From: Longibaculum muris
Lineage (GTDB): Bacteria > Bacillota_I > Bacilli_A > Erysipelotrichales > Coprobacillaceae
NCBI RefSeq assembly: GCF_004343035.1
Contig: NZ_SMCQ01000001.1
Location: forward strand, 181,573 to 245,572
Direction: 5' to 3'
DNA length: 64,000 nt
The notes below the pieces were generated by a model. That model worked only from the letters and a program-made list of their open reading frames with translations, searched no databases and was not told where the DNA came from. This document shows positions 1-10,400 of the stretch, one piece after another. The position numbers and the translations under genes are program-made. Within the stretch, counting starts at the first letter, position 1. Every line of letters starts with the position of its first letter.

Positions 1-85
1 ATTGAATTTTAGATTCAATAGAAACAATATAGTATCAAGGTTAGTATTGGGCGGAGCTTTAATCATTACTTTCTTTTATGGATGA
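1..85 (+). CDS. 3' end of a membrane protein gene (partial)
   Basis: An open frame runs from the window edge (frame of base 2) to TGA at 83-85 and encodes about 27 residues. The end is basic and polar, then a hydrophobic run with Gly-Gly-Ala-Leu-Ile-Ile, as expected for the last membrane segment of an integral membrane protein. Too little is present to name the family. The next gene is about 180 bp downstream on the same strand, and no terminator is obvious in between. Confidence 0.45.
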   Translation, partial: LNFRFNRNNIVSRLVLGGALIITFFYG

Positions 86-208
86 TAAAAAGTAAATATT
101 ATGAATTGAAAGAGATTAACTCTGTAAATTTATCGCTATTTTTATGAAAATATTTTTTGAAAGGGATAATCGAGAAGTATAGAATAGTAAAACAAAAATA
201 AAACGCTC

Positions 209-237
209 TTTATTTTTATTGTTAGCTTTGATATGAT
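209..237 (+). promoter_or_regulatory. Weak candidate promoter for the transglutaminase-like gene
   Basis: TATGAT at 232-237 lies 17 bp downstream of a poor -35 match (TTTATT, 209-214). It is about 25 bp before the ATG at 262. Only the -10 box is convincing. Confidence 0.4.
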
Positions 238-261
238 ATAGACAGAAGTGAGGGAAAGAAT

Positions 262-1407
262 ATGGGAGAAAAAAAACATTCGATTTTGAAAAAAGTTTTA
301 ATATTAATATTTAGTGCTGTTATTGGTATAACAATTGGTGTTGTTGGAATCAGCTATTGGAATGATGTTCAATTAGAAACACAAAATGATTTAATTGATG
401 AAATTTATGCTAAGGATAAACATTATCAATATTATTATTCAAAACTGAATGCAAAAGATAAAGATACTTATAAACGTATGTATTTTGCAATGGCAACTTT
501 TAAAGATGAAATTGATGTCAAAGAAACAAATACAGAACAGATTACGGTAATTTTAAATTATATATTTAATGATCATCCAGAATTATATTATATCGATGGT
601 GAATATGAATATGTCAAAGAAACAGATACGCTAACTTTCTATCCACGTTTTGTGATGAACAAAAATGAAGTTGAATCAAAAAATTCACAACTCAAAAAAA
701 TAACTGCTGAAGTCGTTGAAAAAGCTAAGAGTCAAAAAGATGACTTGACAAAGGCAAAAGTGATTTATGATTATATTATTGAAAATACGAAATATGTTGA
801 ACGAAAAGGAAAGGACCAAGATGTTATTGGGGCATTGTTAGAACATGAAACAGTGTGTGCAGGATATGCGCGCGCTTACCAATTATTAATGAATCAAGTA
901 GGGGTTCCATGTAGTTATATTGTTGGTGATTCAAAAATTGAAACAGAAAATAGTCCAGGTTATGAAGGGCATGCATGGAATATGGTTAAAATAAATGATG
1001 ACTATTATTATTGTGATCCTACTTGGGGTGATGATGCGAATAAATATGGTGCGCATACATGTTATGCATATTTTATGATGGATAGTGATGATATGTTACG
1101 TTGTTATACAACTGATGATTTTTATGAAAAAACAAAAAATCCTTCAGTAAGCTATTTTAAAGATAATCATATTTATATGGAAAGCTATAATGAAAATATC
1201 GTTAGCAATGCGATTCAATTAGGGTTAAAAAATAAAAGTCGTGTGGCTGAAGTGAAGTGTGGAAGTCAAAGTGTGTATAATCGTTTGAAAAAAAGATTAA
1301 CAAAAGATTATTTAGCTTATGAACAACTTAAGAAAAACGGTTGTTGGAGTGATAACACAAGATATGCATGTTTAGATGAGCTGAAAGTGATTGAATTGTA
1401 TTATTAA
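262..1407 (+). CDS. Membrane-anchored transglutaminase-like protein
   Basis: 381 residues. A short basic N-terminus and one hydrophobic segment (about residues 11-33) suggest a signal anchor with the rest outside the cell. The middle carries a transglutaminase-like core with the expected Cys-His-Asp triad: Cys199 in the VCAGYARAY motif, His237 in GHAWNM and Asp252 in YCDPTWGD. Relatives act as cysteine peptidases or crosslinkers; in Firmicutes many such exported proteins are linked to the cell envelope, but the substrate is unknown. The C-terminal 110 residues are not recognised. It lies just upstream of the division cluster but is separated from mraZ by a terminator, so it is probably its own transcription unit. 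The start is supported by GAGGGA about 8 bp upstream. Confidence 0.85.
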   Translation: MGEKKHSILKKVLILIFSAVIGITIGVVGISYWNDVQLETQNDLIDEIYAKDKHYQYYYSKLNAKDKDTYKRMYFAMATFKDEIDVKETNTEQITVILNYIFNDHPELYYIDGEYEYVKETDTLTFYPRFVMNKNEVESKNSQLKKITAEVVEKAKSQKDDLTKAKVIYDYIIENTKYVERKGKDQDVIGALLEHETVCAGYARAYQLLMNQVGVPCSYIVGDSKIETENSPGYEGHAWNMVKINDDYYYCDPTWGDDANKYGAHTCYAYFMMDSDDMLRCYTTDDFYEKTKNPSVSYFKDNHIYMESYNENIVSNAIQLGLKNKSRVAEVKCGSQSVYNRLKKRLTKDYLAYEQLKKNGCWSDNTRYACLDELKVIELYY

Positions 1408-1433
1408 TTGATAAATATTGGAAAAAGAGTGTT

Positions 1434-1460
1434 AAGTGGCTAGAAATAGTCACTTTTTTT
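1434..1460 (+). terminator. Intrinsic terminator after the transglutaminase-like gene
   Basis: Stem AAGTGGCTA with TAGTCACTT (one G-U pair) closed by a GAAA tetraloop and followed by a T-run. Confidence 0.85.
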
Positions 1461-1494
1461 GTGCATAAAATAAAAAAATGGAGCACGATTTTTA

Positions 1495-1523
1495 TATACA
1501 AGATTTCTTTCTTGGTATATAAT
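1495..1523 (+). promoter_or_regulatory. Promoter of the mraZ division operon
   Basis: TATACA (1495-1500), a 17-bp spacer and a consensus TATAAT (1518-1523). The predicted start site is just upstream of the repeat array at 1532-1571, the usual place for the mra promoter. Confidence 0.75.
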
Positions 1524-1531
1524 GGTGGTAT

Positions 1532-1571
1532 GAAGTGTTAAAAGATGTATAAAAATGTTAAGAAGTGGGTG
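1532..1571 (+). promoter_or_regulatory. Candidate MraZ operator: four 10-bp direct repeats
   Basis: Four consecutive decamers with a common core: GAAGTGTTAA (1532), AAGATGTATA (1542), AAAATGTTAA (1552) and GAAGTGGGTG (1562). MraZ proteins bind arrays of direct repeats with 10-bp periodicity upstream of their own gene (AAAGTG[T/G]-N3 in Mollicutes). The last repeat also lies where the mraZ ribosome binding site should be, so MraZ binding could affect both transcription and translation initiation signals. Confidence 0.7.
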
Positions 1572-1578
1572 ATTTTGA

Positions 1579-2010
1579 ATGTTCTTTGGTGAATTTAGGC
1601 ACAACATTGATGCAAAGGGAAGGCTAAGTATTCCTGCTAAAATGCGTAATCAATGTGGTGAATGTGTATATGTAACACGTGGAAATGATGGTTGTTTAGC
1701 ATTATATACACAACAAGGATGGGAAAAATATTATGAAGAACTTCAAGCTTTGCCACAGAAAAAGAAAAGTACCCGTATTTTTATCCGTTTAGTCACTTCA
1801 AGAGCAAGCGAATGTGAATTTGATAAGTTAGGAAGAATTAATATTCCTCTTGTTTTAAGACAAGAAGGTCATTTAGAAAAAGAATGTGTCATTGTTGGTG
1901 TTGGTGATCATGTCGAAATATGGAATAGTGAAGCATGGGATCAATTCTATGATGATAATAAAGATAGTTTTGATGAAATTTCAGAAGATTTAGATGAATA
2001 TGAATTGTAA
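1579..2010 (+). CDS. mraZ: Transcriptional regulator MraZ
   Basis: 143 residues, the usual length. Two SpoVT/AbrB-like half-domains are visible: [23 protein letters not shown] at the N-terminus (conserved FxxxIDxKGRxxIPxxxR) and [16 protein letters not shown] around residues 82-97 (conserved DxxGRxxIP). MraZ is a ring-forming DNA-binding protein that controls the first genes of the division and cell-wall (dcw) cluster. The gene leads the cluster and is followed 11 bp later by rsmH. A repeat array matching the MraZ operator lies immediately upstream, so autoregulation is likely. The start has no strong Shine-Dalgarno apart from the AAGTGGGTGA of the last operator repeat. Confidence 0.97.
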   Translation: MFFGEFRHNIDAKGRLSIPAKMRNQCGECVYVTRGNDGCLALYTQQGWEKYYEELQALPQKKKSTRIFIRLVTSRASECEFDKLGRINIPLVLRQEGHLEKECVIVGVGDHVEIWNSEAWDQFYDDNKDSFDEISEDLDEYEL

Positions 2011-2021
2011 AGGAGAGCGTT

Positions 2022-2969
2022 ATGTTTAATCATGTGAGTGTTTTATTGAACGAAACAATTGATGGATTAAATATTAAAGAAGATGGGATTTATGTTGATT
2101 GTACCCTTGGTGGTGGAGGACATAGCCAGGAGATTTTAAAACGATTAACATCAGGTCATCTTTATTGTTTTGATCAAGATCAAGTTGCGATTGAAGCAGC
2201 TAGTCAGCGTTTAAGCCAAATTTCAGATCACTTTACAATTATTTATTCAAATTTTAAGAATATAAAAAGTGAACTTGCAAAATTAGGGGTTTATAAAGTT
2301 GATGGGATTGTTTTTGATTTAGGTGTTTCTTCACCTCAGTTTGATGATGGAGATAGAGGCTTTAGTTATAACTATGATGCAAAATTAGATATGCGTATGG
2401 ATCGAAATCAAGCATTTAGTGCTTATGAATTAGTGAATACATATGAGTATCAAGATATTGTTAAGATTTTATATAAATATGCTGATGAGAAATTTGCTAA
2501 ACAAATTGCAAGAGCCATTGAAAGACATCGTCAAGAAAAACCAATTGAAACAACTTTTGAACTTGTGGATATTATTAAAGAAGCTATTCCTGCTCCGGCA
2601 AGACGTAAAGGTGGTCATCCTGCGAAAAGAACATTTCAAGCATTGAGAATTGCTGTGAATGATGAATTAAATGTTTTTGAAAAGGCATTAGATGATGCTT
2701 TGGATTTATTAAATGTTCATGGACGTGTTGCAGTGATTACTTTCCATTCACTAGAAGATAAGATTTGTAAATATACATTTCAAGAAGTGACGAAGCAACC
2801 AGATTTACCAATGGGAATGCCAATTGTTCCTGATTATTTAAAACCAAAATTTCAAAAAATAACAAGAAAACCAATTGTTGCGAGTGAAGAAGAATTGAAT
2901 GAAAATCATCGTTCGCATTCAGCTAAATTAAGAATTATAGAAAGGATATATGAGGATGAAGAAAAATAA
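2022..2969 (+). CDS. rsmH: 16S rRNA (cytosine1402-N4)-methyltransferase RsmH
   Basis: 315 residues, typical for RsmH (MraW). It opens with the family signature [15 protein letters not shown], followed by the SAM-binding [10 protein letters not shown] motif; [22 protein letters not shown] and [14 protein letters not shown] are also family hallmarks. It methylates C1402 in the decoding centre of 16S rRNA using S-adenosylmethionine. It follows mraZ by 11 bp with a good AAAGGAGAG ribosome binding site and overlaps ftsL by 20 bp, the standard dcw arrangement. Confidence 0.98.
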   Translation: MFNHVSVLLNETIDGLNIKEDGIYVDCTLGGGGHSQEILKRLTSGHLYCFDQDQVAIEAASQRLSQISDHFTIIYSNFKNIKSELAKLGVYKVDGIVFDLGVSSPQFDDGDRGFSYNYDAKLDMRMDRNQAFSAYELVNTYEYQDIVKILYKYADEKFAKQIARAIERHRQEKPIETTFELVDIIKEAIPAPARRKGGHPAKRTFQALRIAVNDELNVFEKALDDALDLLNVHGRVAVITFHSLEDKICKYTFQEVTKQPDLPMGMPIVPDYLKPKFQKITRKPIVASEEELNENHRSHSAKLRIIERIYEDEEK

Positions 2970-3258
2970 GAAAAAAGAAACAAGATTTGTCAGATTTTCA
3001 AGACGTCTGTTTATGTTTAGTTTTGCTGTATTTGTATTAGGTATTGTCGCATTAAATTCATATGAATCAACATTGAATATTCATTGTGCAAAATTAGAAA
3101 AACAAATTGCATCAATTGAATCAGATATTGATGGTTTAGATATGAAGAAATTAGAATTAGCTTCATTTTCACGTATCGAATCTATTGCTGAAGAAAAGGG
3201 ATATAAATATAAACAAAGTACCGCAACTGCTGCAGTTGTTGGAGTACCTAGAGAGTAA
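2950..3258 (+). CDS. ftsL: FtsL-like cell division protein
   Basis: 102 residues: a basic cytoplasmic tail (about 1-20), one membrane segment (about 21-38, [15 protein letters not shown]) and an extracellular part with coiled-coil character ([25 protein letters not shown]). This is the FtsL/DivIC architecture. FtsL joins the divisome and helps activate septal peptidoglycan synthesis by the class B PBP. Sequence conservation in this family is very low, so the call rests on topology and position between rsmH and the PBP gene. It overlaps rsmH by 20 bp and its TAA shares one base with the next ATG, indicating translational coupling. AAAGG is close to the ATG at 2950; the in-frame ATG at 2956 is an alternative. 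Confidence 0.8.
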   Translation: MRMKKNKKKETRFVRFSRRLFMFSFAVFVLGIVALNSYESTLNIHCAKLEKQIASIESDIDGLDMKKLELASFSRIESIAEEKGYKYKQSTATAAVVGVPRE

Positions 3259-5402
3259 TGACAATGAAAAAGAATAGTAATCAAAGTGCAAAGATTGTAT
3301 TATGCATCATTGCACTTGTTGTTGTTGCATTGGTATTTAATGTCGTGTTTTTGGGAGTAACAGGAAAGCATCTTGTTAGCGGCAATGATATCAAAGATTA
3401 TGCTAAAAATCGTGGTGGTGGGCAAAAGGTAGAAACTTTGCAAGCCAAGCGTGGAACAATTTATTCGAGTGATAATGAAGTCATCGCAAGTGACGTGAAA
3501 AAATATAAACTATATGCGGTTTTGTCAAAGACGCGTTTAACAGCGGATAAAAAACCAGCTTATGTTGTTGATAAAAAAGAAACAGCTAAAAAATTAGCTC
3601 CTATTATTAAAATGGATGAAGATAAGATTTTAGAGCGTTTAAATAAGAATACTTATCAAGTTGAATTTGGAAGTTATGGAAATAATCTTTCAGCTTTGGT
3701 TAAAGATAAGATTGATGCATTGAATTTACCAGGTTTAGAGTTTACTGAACTGACATCAAGAAATTATCGTTATGGTGATTTTGCTTCTTATGAAGTTGGG
3801 TATGCTCAGGTTTTAACTGAAGAACTAGAAAGTAAAACAACTCAATCTATTGTTGGTCAAATGGGAATTGAAAAAACTTATAATGATGAGTTGACTGGAA
3901 CCAATGGTCAAAAGATTTATTTGGCTGACAATAATAATTATATTTTACCTAATGGAATTATTAGTGAAACAGCTCCTGTTGCTGGAAATGATGTTTATTT
4001 GACAATTGATACTGATATTCAAACAGAAATGGATTTACAAATGAAAAAGCTTATTGAAGCACAAAAAGCCGATAAAGCAACATGTGCAATTATGGAAGCG
4101 AAGACAGGAAGAATATTAGCAGTTACAAATTATCCATCATTTGATCCTAATAAGCGAGATATGAAAAATTATGTAGACTTATTTTTAAATGAAGCTGTTG
4201 AACCAGGTTCTGTTTTCAAAGCTTTTGTGTATGCAAATGCTTTAAATGATGGACGTTTAAATCTTAAGAGTACTTATCCATCTGGTAAGTTTGTTTATGA
4301 TAAAAAACTAAAACCTATTAGAGACTGGAATAAAGGTGAAGGATGGGGAACAATCAGTTATGAAAAAGGTTTCTATTATTCAAGTAATACAGCAATTTGT
4401 AATATGTTAACGAAGATTACAGACAAAGAGTCTTTATTACAGGATTATGAAGATTTAGGCTTCTTTAAAGCTGGTGAGGTTGACGGTCTACCTACAGGTT
4501 CTGGGGTTGCTGGTTATAAGAATAATGACGGAAGACTGGTTGAATATTTAACCACTGGATATGGTCAAGGATCAACGTTCACTGGGTTACAATTAATGCG
4601 AGGTTATAGTGCATTTGCTAATGATGGTAAAATGGTTGAACCCTATCTTGTCGAAAAAGTTGTGAATAGTGAAACAAAAGAAAATGTTTATCAAGCCAAA
4701 ACGCAATATTCAAAACAGATTTATTCAACAAGTACTGTGAAGAAAATGCGTGATTTGTTAAGCGGAGTTGTCAATTTAAAAGGAAGTACTGGATATCCTT
4801 ATCATATGGATGATATTCGTTTGATTGGGAAAACTGGGACTGGACAGGTTGCAAAGGATGGAAGATATCGTTCTAATTACTATACAAACAGTTTTGTTGG
4901 TTTAGCACCTTATGATGATCCTGAAGTTGTTGTTGTGTTATGGTATCAAAGTTATGCTGGTAGTGCTGTTAATTCAGCGAAAGTTGTTAATGGTGTTGTG
5001 CGTGCAGCTTTGAATAAAATCAATGAACAACCAGTGAAAAAAGTGGAAACTTCAACATTTGTCTTAGATTCTTATTTGAATCAAAGTGTTGATTTTGCTA
5101 AAAAAATCCTTACAAGTCATCAATTATCACCACTAACAATAGGTGATGGTAAGACGGTAATTGATCAATATCCAAAAGCTAAGACAGAACTTTCAAGTAA
5201 ATCACGAGTCTTTTTACAAACGAATGGAACAAATATAACAATGCCTTCAATGGAAGGATGGTCGCGTAAAGAAGCAGAGGCCTTTGCTTCGATGGCAAAT
5301 ATAGATTTAAAATTTGAAGGTGTTGGTTCAATTTATAAACAAAGTGTAACCAAAGGAACGAAATTAAAAGACAATCAAAAAGTGACTGTTTATGCAAAAT
5401 AG
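3258..5402 (+). CDS. Class B penicillin-binding protein with PASTA domains (septal PBP, FtsI/PBP2x type)
   Basis: 714 residues. One N-terminal membrane segment (about 13-35), a PBP dimerisation domain, then a transpeptidase domain with all three catalytic motifs: SVFK (Ser318-Lys321), SSN (375-377) and KTGT (525-528). The C-terminus carries two PASTA-like modules (about 570-714). It crosslinks peptidoglycan at the septum. Its place directly after ftsL in the dcw cluster supports a divisome role. The start overlaps the ftsL stop by one base; an in-frame ATG two codons later (MKKN) is equally possible. A strong hairpin overlaps the stop codon, so this gene may end the mraZ operon. Confidence 0.93.
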   Translation: MTMKKNSNQSAKIVLCIIALVVVALVFNVVFLGVTGKHLVSGNDIKDYAKNRGGGQKVETLQAKRGTIYSSDNEVIASDVKKYKLYAVLSKTRLTADKKPAYVVDKKETAKKLAPIIKMDEDKILERLNKNTYQVEFGSYGNNLSALVKDKIDALNLPGLEFTELTSRNYRYGDFASYEVGYAQVLTEELESKTTQSIVGQMGIEKTYNDELTGTNGQKIYLADNNNYILPNGIISETAPVAGNDVYLTIDTDIQTEMDLQMKKLIEAQKADKATCAIMEAKTGRILAVTNYPSFDPNKRDMKNYVDLFLNEAVEPGSVFKAFVYANALNDGRLNLKSTYPSGKFVYDKKLKPIRDWNKGEGWGTISYEKGFYYSSNTAICNMLTKITDKESLLQDYEDLGFFKAGEVDGLPTGSGVAGYKNNDGRLVEYLTTGYGQGSTFTGLQLMRGYSAFANDGKMVEPYLVEKVVNSETKENVYQAKTQYSKQIYSTSTVKKMRDLLSGVVNLKGSTGYPYHMDDIRLIGKTGTGQVAKDGRYRSNYYTNSFVGLAPYDDPEVVVVLWYQSYAGSAVNSAKVVNGVVRAALNKINEQPVKKVETSTFVLDSYLNQSVDFAKKILTSHQLSPLTIGDGKTVIDQYPKAKTELSSKSRVFLQTNGTNITMPSMEGWSRKEAEAFASMANIDLKFEGVGSIYKQSVTKGTKLKDNQKVTVYAK

Positions 5403-5430
5403 GATTCTTTAAAAGAATTCTATTTTTTTG
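5396..5430 (+). terminator. Intrinsic terminator between the two PBP genes
   Basis: A stem of about 14 bp (AAAATAGGATTCTT with AAGAATTCTATTTT, one G-U pair, 3-nt loop) overlaps the stop codon of the first PBP gene and is followed by a T-run. It probably separates the second PBP gene from the mraZ operon. Confidence 0.75.
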
Positions 5431-5460
5431 TTTTTAACATATAATTGAATGGTGATGTCA

Positions 5461-7371
5461 ATGATCTTTTCAAAGATGATAAAGAAAATTAAATGGGTCA
5501 ATATTATAATGACATTGATTGTTATGGCAATTGTCATAAGACTTGGCTATAGTCAATTTTATGCTTATGAAGAATTATCCTTGAAAGCAACACAATCATG
5601 GCAAAGAGGTTTCCCTTTAGAAGCAGCAAGAGGGAAAATCTATGATAGTCAACAAAAAGTTTTGGTTGATAATCTAACAACATCTTCACTGATTATTGTT
5701 CCCAGTCAAGTCAAGGATTATGTCACAACTGCCAATCAGCTTTCTAAAATATTAGGATGTTCAAAAGAAAAAATTCTTGAAAAGGTTAAAAAGAAAGTCT
5801 CAGTTGAACGTATTCAACCAGAAGGTCGACAATTAACTGAAGAAAAAGCCTATCAAATTGATCGTTTAAAATTACCCGGTGTCTATCTTGTACAAGATAC
5901 ATTACGTTATTATCCTCATAAGAACTATTTAGCTCAAACGCTAGGGTTTGTAGGGATAGATAATCAAGGATTGGTTGGTTTGGAATTAAAATATGATGAA
6001 TATTTATCTGGGGTAAATGGTAGTATTAATTATTATATGAATGCGAAAAGTCAAAATTTAAATATTTATCCAGCTGATTATGTCTATCCTACTAATGGTA
6101 TGGATATTGAATTAACAATTGATAGTCGCGTTCAGGATGTTGTTGAAAGAGAACTTAACAATGCTTATACAACTTATAATCCTGATTCTATCTTATGTTT
6201 AGCAATGGATCCGCGAAATGGCAAGATACTTGCGATGTGTTCAAAACCAGATTTCGATCCGAATGATTATAAAAATGCCGACAGTCAAATTTATAATCGT
6301 AATTTACCGATTTGGAAATCCTATGAACCAGGTTCTACTTTTAAGATTATTACTTTTAGTAGTGCTTTAAATGAAAAGTTATTTGATATGGATAAAGATA
6401 CGTACTATGATAGAGGATATGAAATTGTTAAAGGAGCGAGAATTAAATCTTGGAAAAAAGGTGGACATGGATTACAGACTTTTAGAGAAGTTTTGCAAAA
6501 CTCGTCCAACCCAGGATTTGTTGAAATTGGGAGACGATTAGGGAAGGAACGTTTGTACCAATATATTCAAGATTTTGGATTAACTAAGAAAACGGGTGTT
6601 GATTTAACTGGAGAATCTTCGGGGATTATGTTTGATTATGATAAATTTAATGAAGTTGAACAAGCAACAGTCGCGTTTGGTCAAGGGATTTCAGTAACAC
6701 CTATCCAATTAGTAAGAGCGGTATGTGCTTGTGTAAATGGGGGACAATTATACAAACCTTATATTGTTAACAAAGTTTACAATTCAAAAACACATGAAGT
6801 TGTTGTTGAAAATCAACCTGAAAAAATTCGTCAAGTGATTACTAGTGATACTTCTGCAAAGGTGAGAGATGCCATGGAGGGGGTTGTGACTGATGGGGGA
6901 GGGAAGAATGCCTATATTGATGGTTATCGTATAGGCGGAAAAACTGGAACTGCTCAACGTGCAATCAACGGAACTTATGCTGGTAATGGGTATATTCTTT
7001 CCTTCTTAGGAGTTGCGCCTATTGATAATCCACAAATTGTTTTATATCTAGCCATGGATAATCCTAAAAAATGTGTCCAATATGGTGGAACAACTGCTGC
7101 TCCAATTGCGAGAAAGATTTTCATGGATGTATTACCAGCATTACATGTGAAAAAAGTGACACAACAAAGAGAAAAAGCTTATGTTTGGACTGATGTTAAG
7201 ACTTATGATGTTGAAAATTATGTAGGCAAAACAAAAAAAGAAGTTAAAAATGAACATTATGGTTTTGAATTTTTAGGAAGTGGTGATTATGTCATTGATC
7301 AATTGCCACGTGTAGGTGAAAAGATTGAAGATGGACAAAAAGTAAAAATCATGTTAGGAAAAAAGCCATAA
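5461..7371 (+). CDS. Second class B penicillin-binding protein with a PASTA domain
   Basis: About 636 residues from ATG 5461. A membrane segment near the N-terminus (about 12-30) is followed by a dimerisation domain and a transpeptidase domain with STFK (Ser about 292), SSN (QNSSNPGF) and KTGT (GGKTGTAQRA). One PASTA module closes the protein (about 580-636). It is a peptidoglycan crosslinking enzyme similar to the septal PBP or SpoVD of spore formers. I chose ATG 5461 because GGTGA at 5451-5455 can serve as ribosome binding site; ATG 5449 and 5455 are upstream alternatives in the same frame. A TATAAT at 5440-5445 lacks a good -35 box. A paralogue lies directly upstream, so the two may divide labour between septation and another wall process. 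Confidence 0.9.
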   Translation: MIFSKMIKKIKWVNIIMTLIVMAIVIRLGYSQFYAYEELSLKATQSWQRGFPLEAARGKIYDSQQKVLVDNLTTSSLIIVPSQVKDYVTTANQLSKILGCSKEKILEKVKKKVSVERIQPEGRQLTEEKAYQIDRLKLPGVYLVQDTLRYYPHKNYLAQTLGFVGIDNQGLVGLELKYDEYLSGVNGSINYYMNAKSQNLNIYPADYVYPTNGMDIELTIDSRVQDVVERELNNAYTTYNPDSILCLAMDPRNGKILAMCSKPDFDPNDYKNADSQIYNRNLPIWKSYEPGSTFKIITFSSALNEKLFDMDKDTYYDRGYEIVKGARIKSWKKGGHGLQTFREVLQNSSNPGFVEIGRRLGKERLYQYIQDFGLTKKTGVDLTGESSGIMFDYDKFNEVEQATVAFGQGISVTPIQLVRAVCACVNGGQLYKPYIVNKVYNSKTHEVVVENQPEKIRQVITSDTSAKVRDAMEGVVTDGGGKNAYIDGYRIGGKTGTAQRAINGTYAGNGYILSFLGVAPIDNPQIVLYLAMDNPKKCVQYGGTTAAPIARKIFMDVLPALHVKKVTQQREKAYVWTDVKTYDVENYVGKTKKEVKNEHYGFEFLGSGDYVIDQLPRVGEKIEDGQKVKIMLGKKP

Positions 7372-7394
7372 ATATCTTTAAGAATATAAAAAAT

Positions 7395-7427
7395 AAAGGA
7401 ATCATCTCAACAATGGTTCCTTTTTAT
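7395..7427 (+). terminator. Intrinsic terminator after the second PBP gene
   Basis: Stem AAAGGAATCAT with ATGGTTCCTTT (11 bp with one G-U pair), loop CTCAACA, then five T. A TATAAT at 7430-7435 follows at once and may be the -10 box for the helicase gene. Confidence 0.8.
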
Positions 7428-7461
7428 GATATAATTAAAGAATCGATTGGAGGGAGTCTTT

Positions 7462-10400
7462 GTGCACATACAAGATCGTGAAATTAGAAGGATTGTTGAT
7501 GATGAAAAAGAATATCGTTATGGCCGTTTTATTGATATTCGTTCACAATTAGAGAGAATGACAATTTCATTAGATGAAAATAATGGTTGTTATAGAGTGA
7601 ATGCAAGAATTGCTCAAGAAAATGAAAGATTCATTGTCTCTATAAAGATTTCACATAATGGGGATATTATACAGGCAACTTGTTCTTGTGGTATGCATGG
7701 ACATTGTCGCCATATTGCTGCTATATTGTTTTATTTAAGAAAACTAGATGTACAATCTTTTCCTTATTTCTATGAAATGAACAATGAAGCAAGTAAAGCT
7801 AAAAAATTAGAAGAAATAGAACGTCAAAGAAAAGAACGTATTCTTTCTAAAAAACAACAAGAATCATTAGATTTAATCACCTTATATAAAGATCAATTAT
7901 TAAGAGAATCTTTGATACCATTATCATCTAAACAATATCGTGTCAAAGTCTTTGTTCAAAGAAAAAAAGATATGTTATTGATGGTATTAAAAGTGATGAA
8001 TGATGAACAAGGGTATGTTGTTAAAAATATTGAAACATTTTTAAATGCAATTGTTCATCATGATAGTATTAAATATGGCAAGAATTTTGAATTTATTCAT
8101 AGTGAAGATGCTTTTGATGATGATTCATTGGACATCATTGCCTTTGTTAGAAAATGTTTTTTAAAAAATCAACTCTTACAAAATGGAGTGATTCGTGCTT
8201 TGATTATGAGTGATGAACACCTAGATGAGTTCTATCATTTGATGAATAATTTACCTTCATCATATTGTGATATTGCTTTTGATAAAAAAGAATATCGCAT
8301 TCCTTTAGAAATAACGACTCAAGATAAAAACTATGTTTTGGATTTTAAAGATTATCAAGAATTTGATCAAGTGATGATGACAAGCCATGGAATGTATACT
8401 TTGCAAGATGATATTTTATATCAATATGATTTTCATGAACCGACTAAAGTCATGACTTTTATTAGAAAATTATTAGAAACTCGTGGTGGATTATATGTTC
8501 CTAAAGAGTCTTTGATGGATTTTTATAAATATATCTTGGTTGATTTGATGGACGATATTGAATTAAAGACAACGCTTTTTGATGATTATCGTCAAGAGAA
8601 TTTGATTAATTTATATGGTGATATGACTAGTGATGATCAAATATGTATTCAGTTAGAGTATATTTATGATGATGGAATTGCTTATGGATTTGATGAAAAT
8701 AATGTACATAAATCTAAAGAAGCTGATTTAATTGAAGATTATTTACGACCTTATATTGAAGATATCGAAGATCATGTGATTTATTTGCAATATGATCATG
8801 AGTTTGCCTATCAATTTATGAAAGAAGGTTTGCCTTATCTTTCTACTTATTGTCAAATCTATGTGACTGATGCTTTAAAAGGTTTATCACAATCACAAGC
8901 GATGCATATTCAAGTTGGAGTTCATATCAACCATGGGCTTTTATCTATGAATATTGAAAGTGTTGATGTTCAAAAAGAAGAATTAATGGATATTTTAAAG
9001 GCTTATAAGAAGAAACGTAAGTTTTATAAACTTAAAAATGGGAAGATTGTTTCTTTAGAAAATAAGGAATTTAAAGAATTAGATGAGTTAACTTCAACAC
9101 TTCAATTAAAGAGTCAGGATATTGTTAATGGAGTTGTTGAAATTCCGGCTTATCGTTTATTTGAATTAGATCAATTTATGAATCAAGAATCTTCTATTCA
9201 ATATTCTAGAAGTGAAGAATTTAAAAAATGGACAAATGAATTGGTTGAAAGTCCACGTTCTTTTGATATTCCTGATCAATATACTGATATTTTAAGAGAA
9301 TATCAGGTAGATGGTTATCAATGGTTGAGATTGATGGAGCATTATGGATTTGGTGGTATATTGGCGGACGATATGGGGCTAGGAAAGACTTTACAAATGA
9401 TTGTTTATTTAGAGAGTGTAAAAAGTCAAGGAACTCATATGGTTGTAACGCCAGCAAGCTTGTTGTTGAATTGGCAAGACGAAATAGAGAAATTTGCTGC
9501 TCATATGAAGGTTTTATGTATTTATGGACAAAGACCTGTGCGTGAAAAGTTAATTGCTCAAATATCTGATTATGATGTTGTGATTACATCTTATGATTAT
9601 TTAAGAAGGGATATTGAGCTATATGATAATATTGAATTTCATACTGTCGTTATTGATGAAGCACAATATATCAAAAATCCTAAAACAAGAAATGCAATGA
9701 GTGTTAAAAAACTGAAAGCCAAACAACGCTTTGCATTAACAGGAACACCGATAGAAAACTCTTTAGCTGAGTTATGGTCAATCTTTGATTTTTTAATGCC
9801 ACATTATTTATATCATTATGCTTATTTCTTGGATAATTTTGAAAGACCAATTGTAAAAGAACATGATGAAGATAAACAAGAGAAGTTAAAACAGATGATT
9901 TCACCATTTGTTTTACGTCGTAATAAAAAAGATGTCTTAAAAGAATTGCCTGATAAGATTGAACAAACACTTTACTTAAGATTTAATGAAGATGAAGAAA
10001 AACTTTATTTAGCAAATCTTGTTCAAGTTAATAAATCATTACAAGAGAAATTAAATATGAATCAATTAGGTCGTATTGATATTTTAGCAATGTTGACAAG
10101 ATTAAGACAATTATGTCAAGATTCGCGCTTGTTGTATGATATAACTGAAGAACCTTCTTCAAAGTTAAAAGGATGTATGGAATTAATTCATTCTTTAGAA
10201 GAAAATCATAAGAAGATTTTATTGTTTTCTTCGTTTACCAGTGTTCTTCATTTGATTGAAGATCAATGTCATAAAGAACATATTTCTTATTATCTTTTAG
10301 ATGGTAGTACACCAAAAGAAAAACGTAAGGAAATGGTTGATCAATTCCAAAAAGACGACACGACACTGTTTTTGATTTCATTAAAAGCAGGGGGCTCTGG

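Noticed and set aside
5440..5445. TATAAT directly before the second PBP gene
   Set aside because: No acceptable -35 box at 16-18 bp, and the predicted start site would leave almost no leader. Mentioned in the gene entry only.
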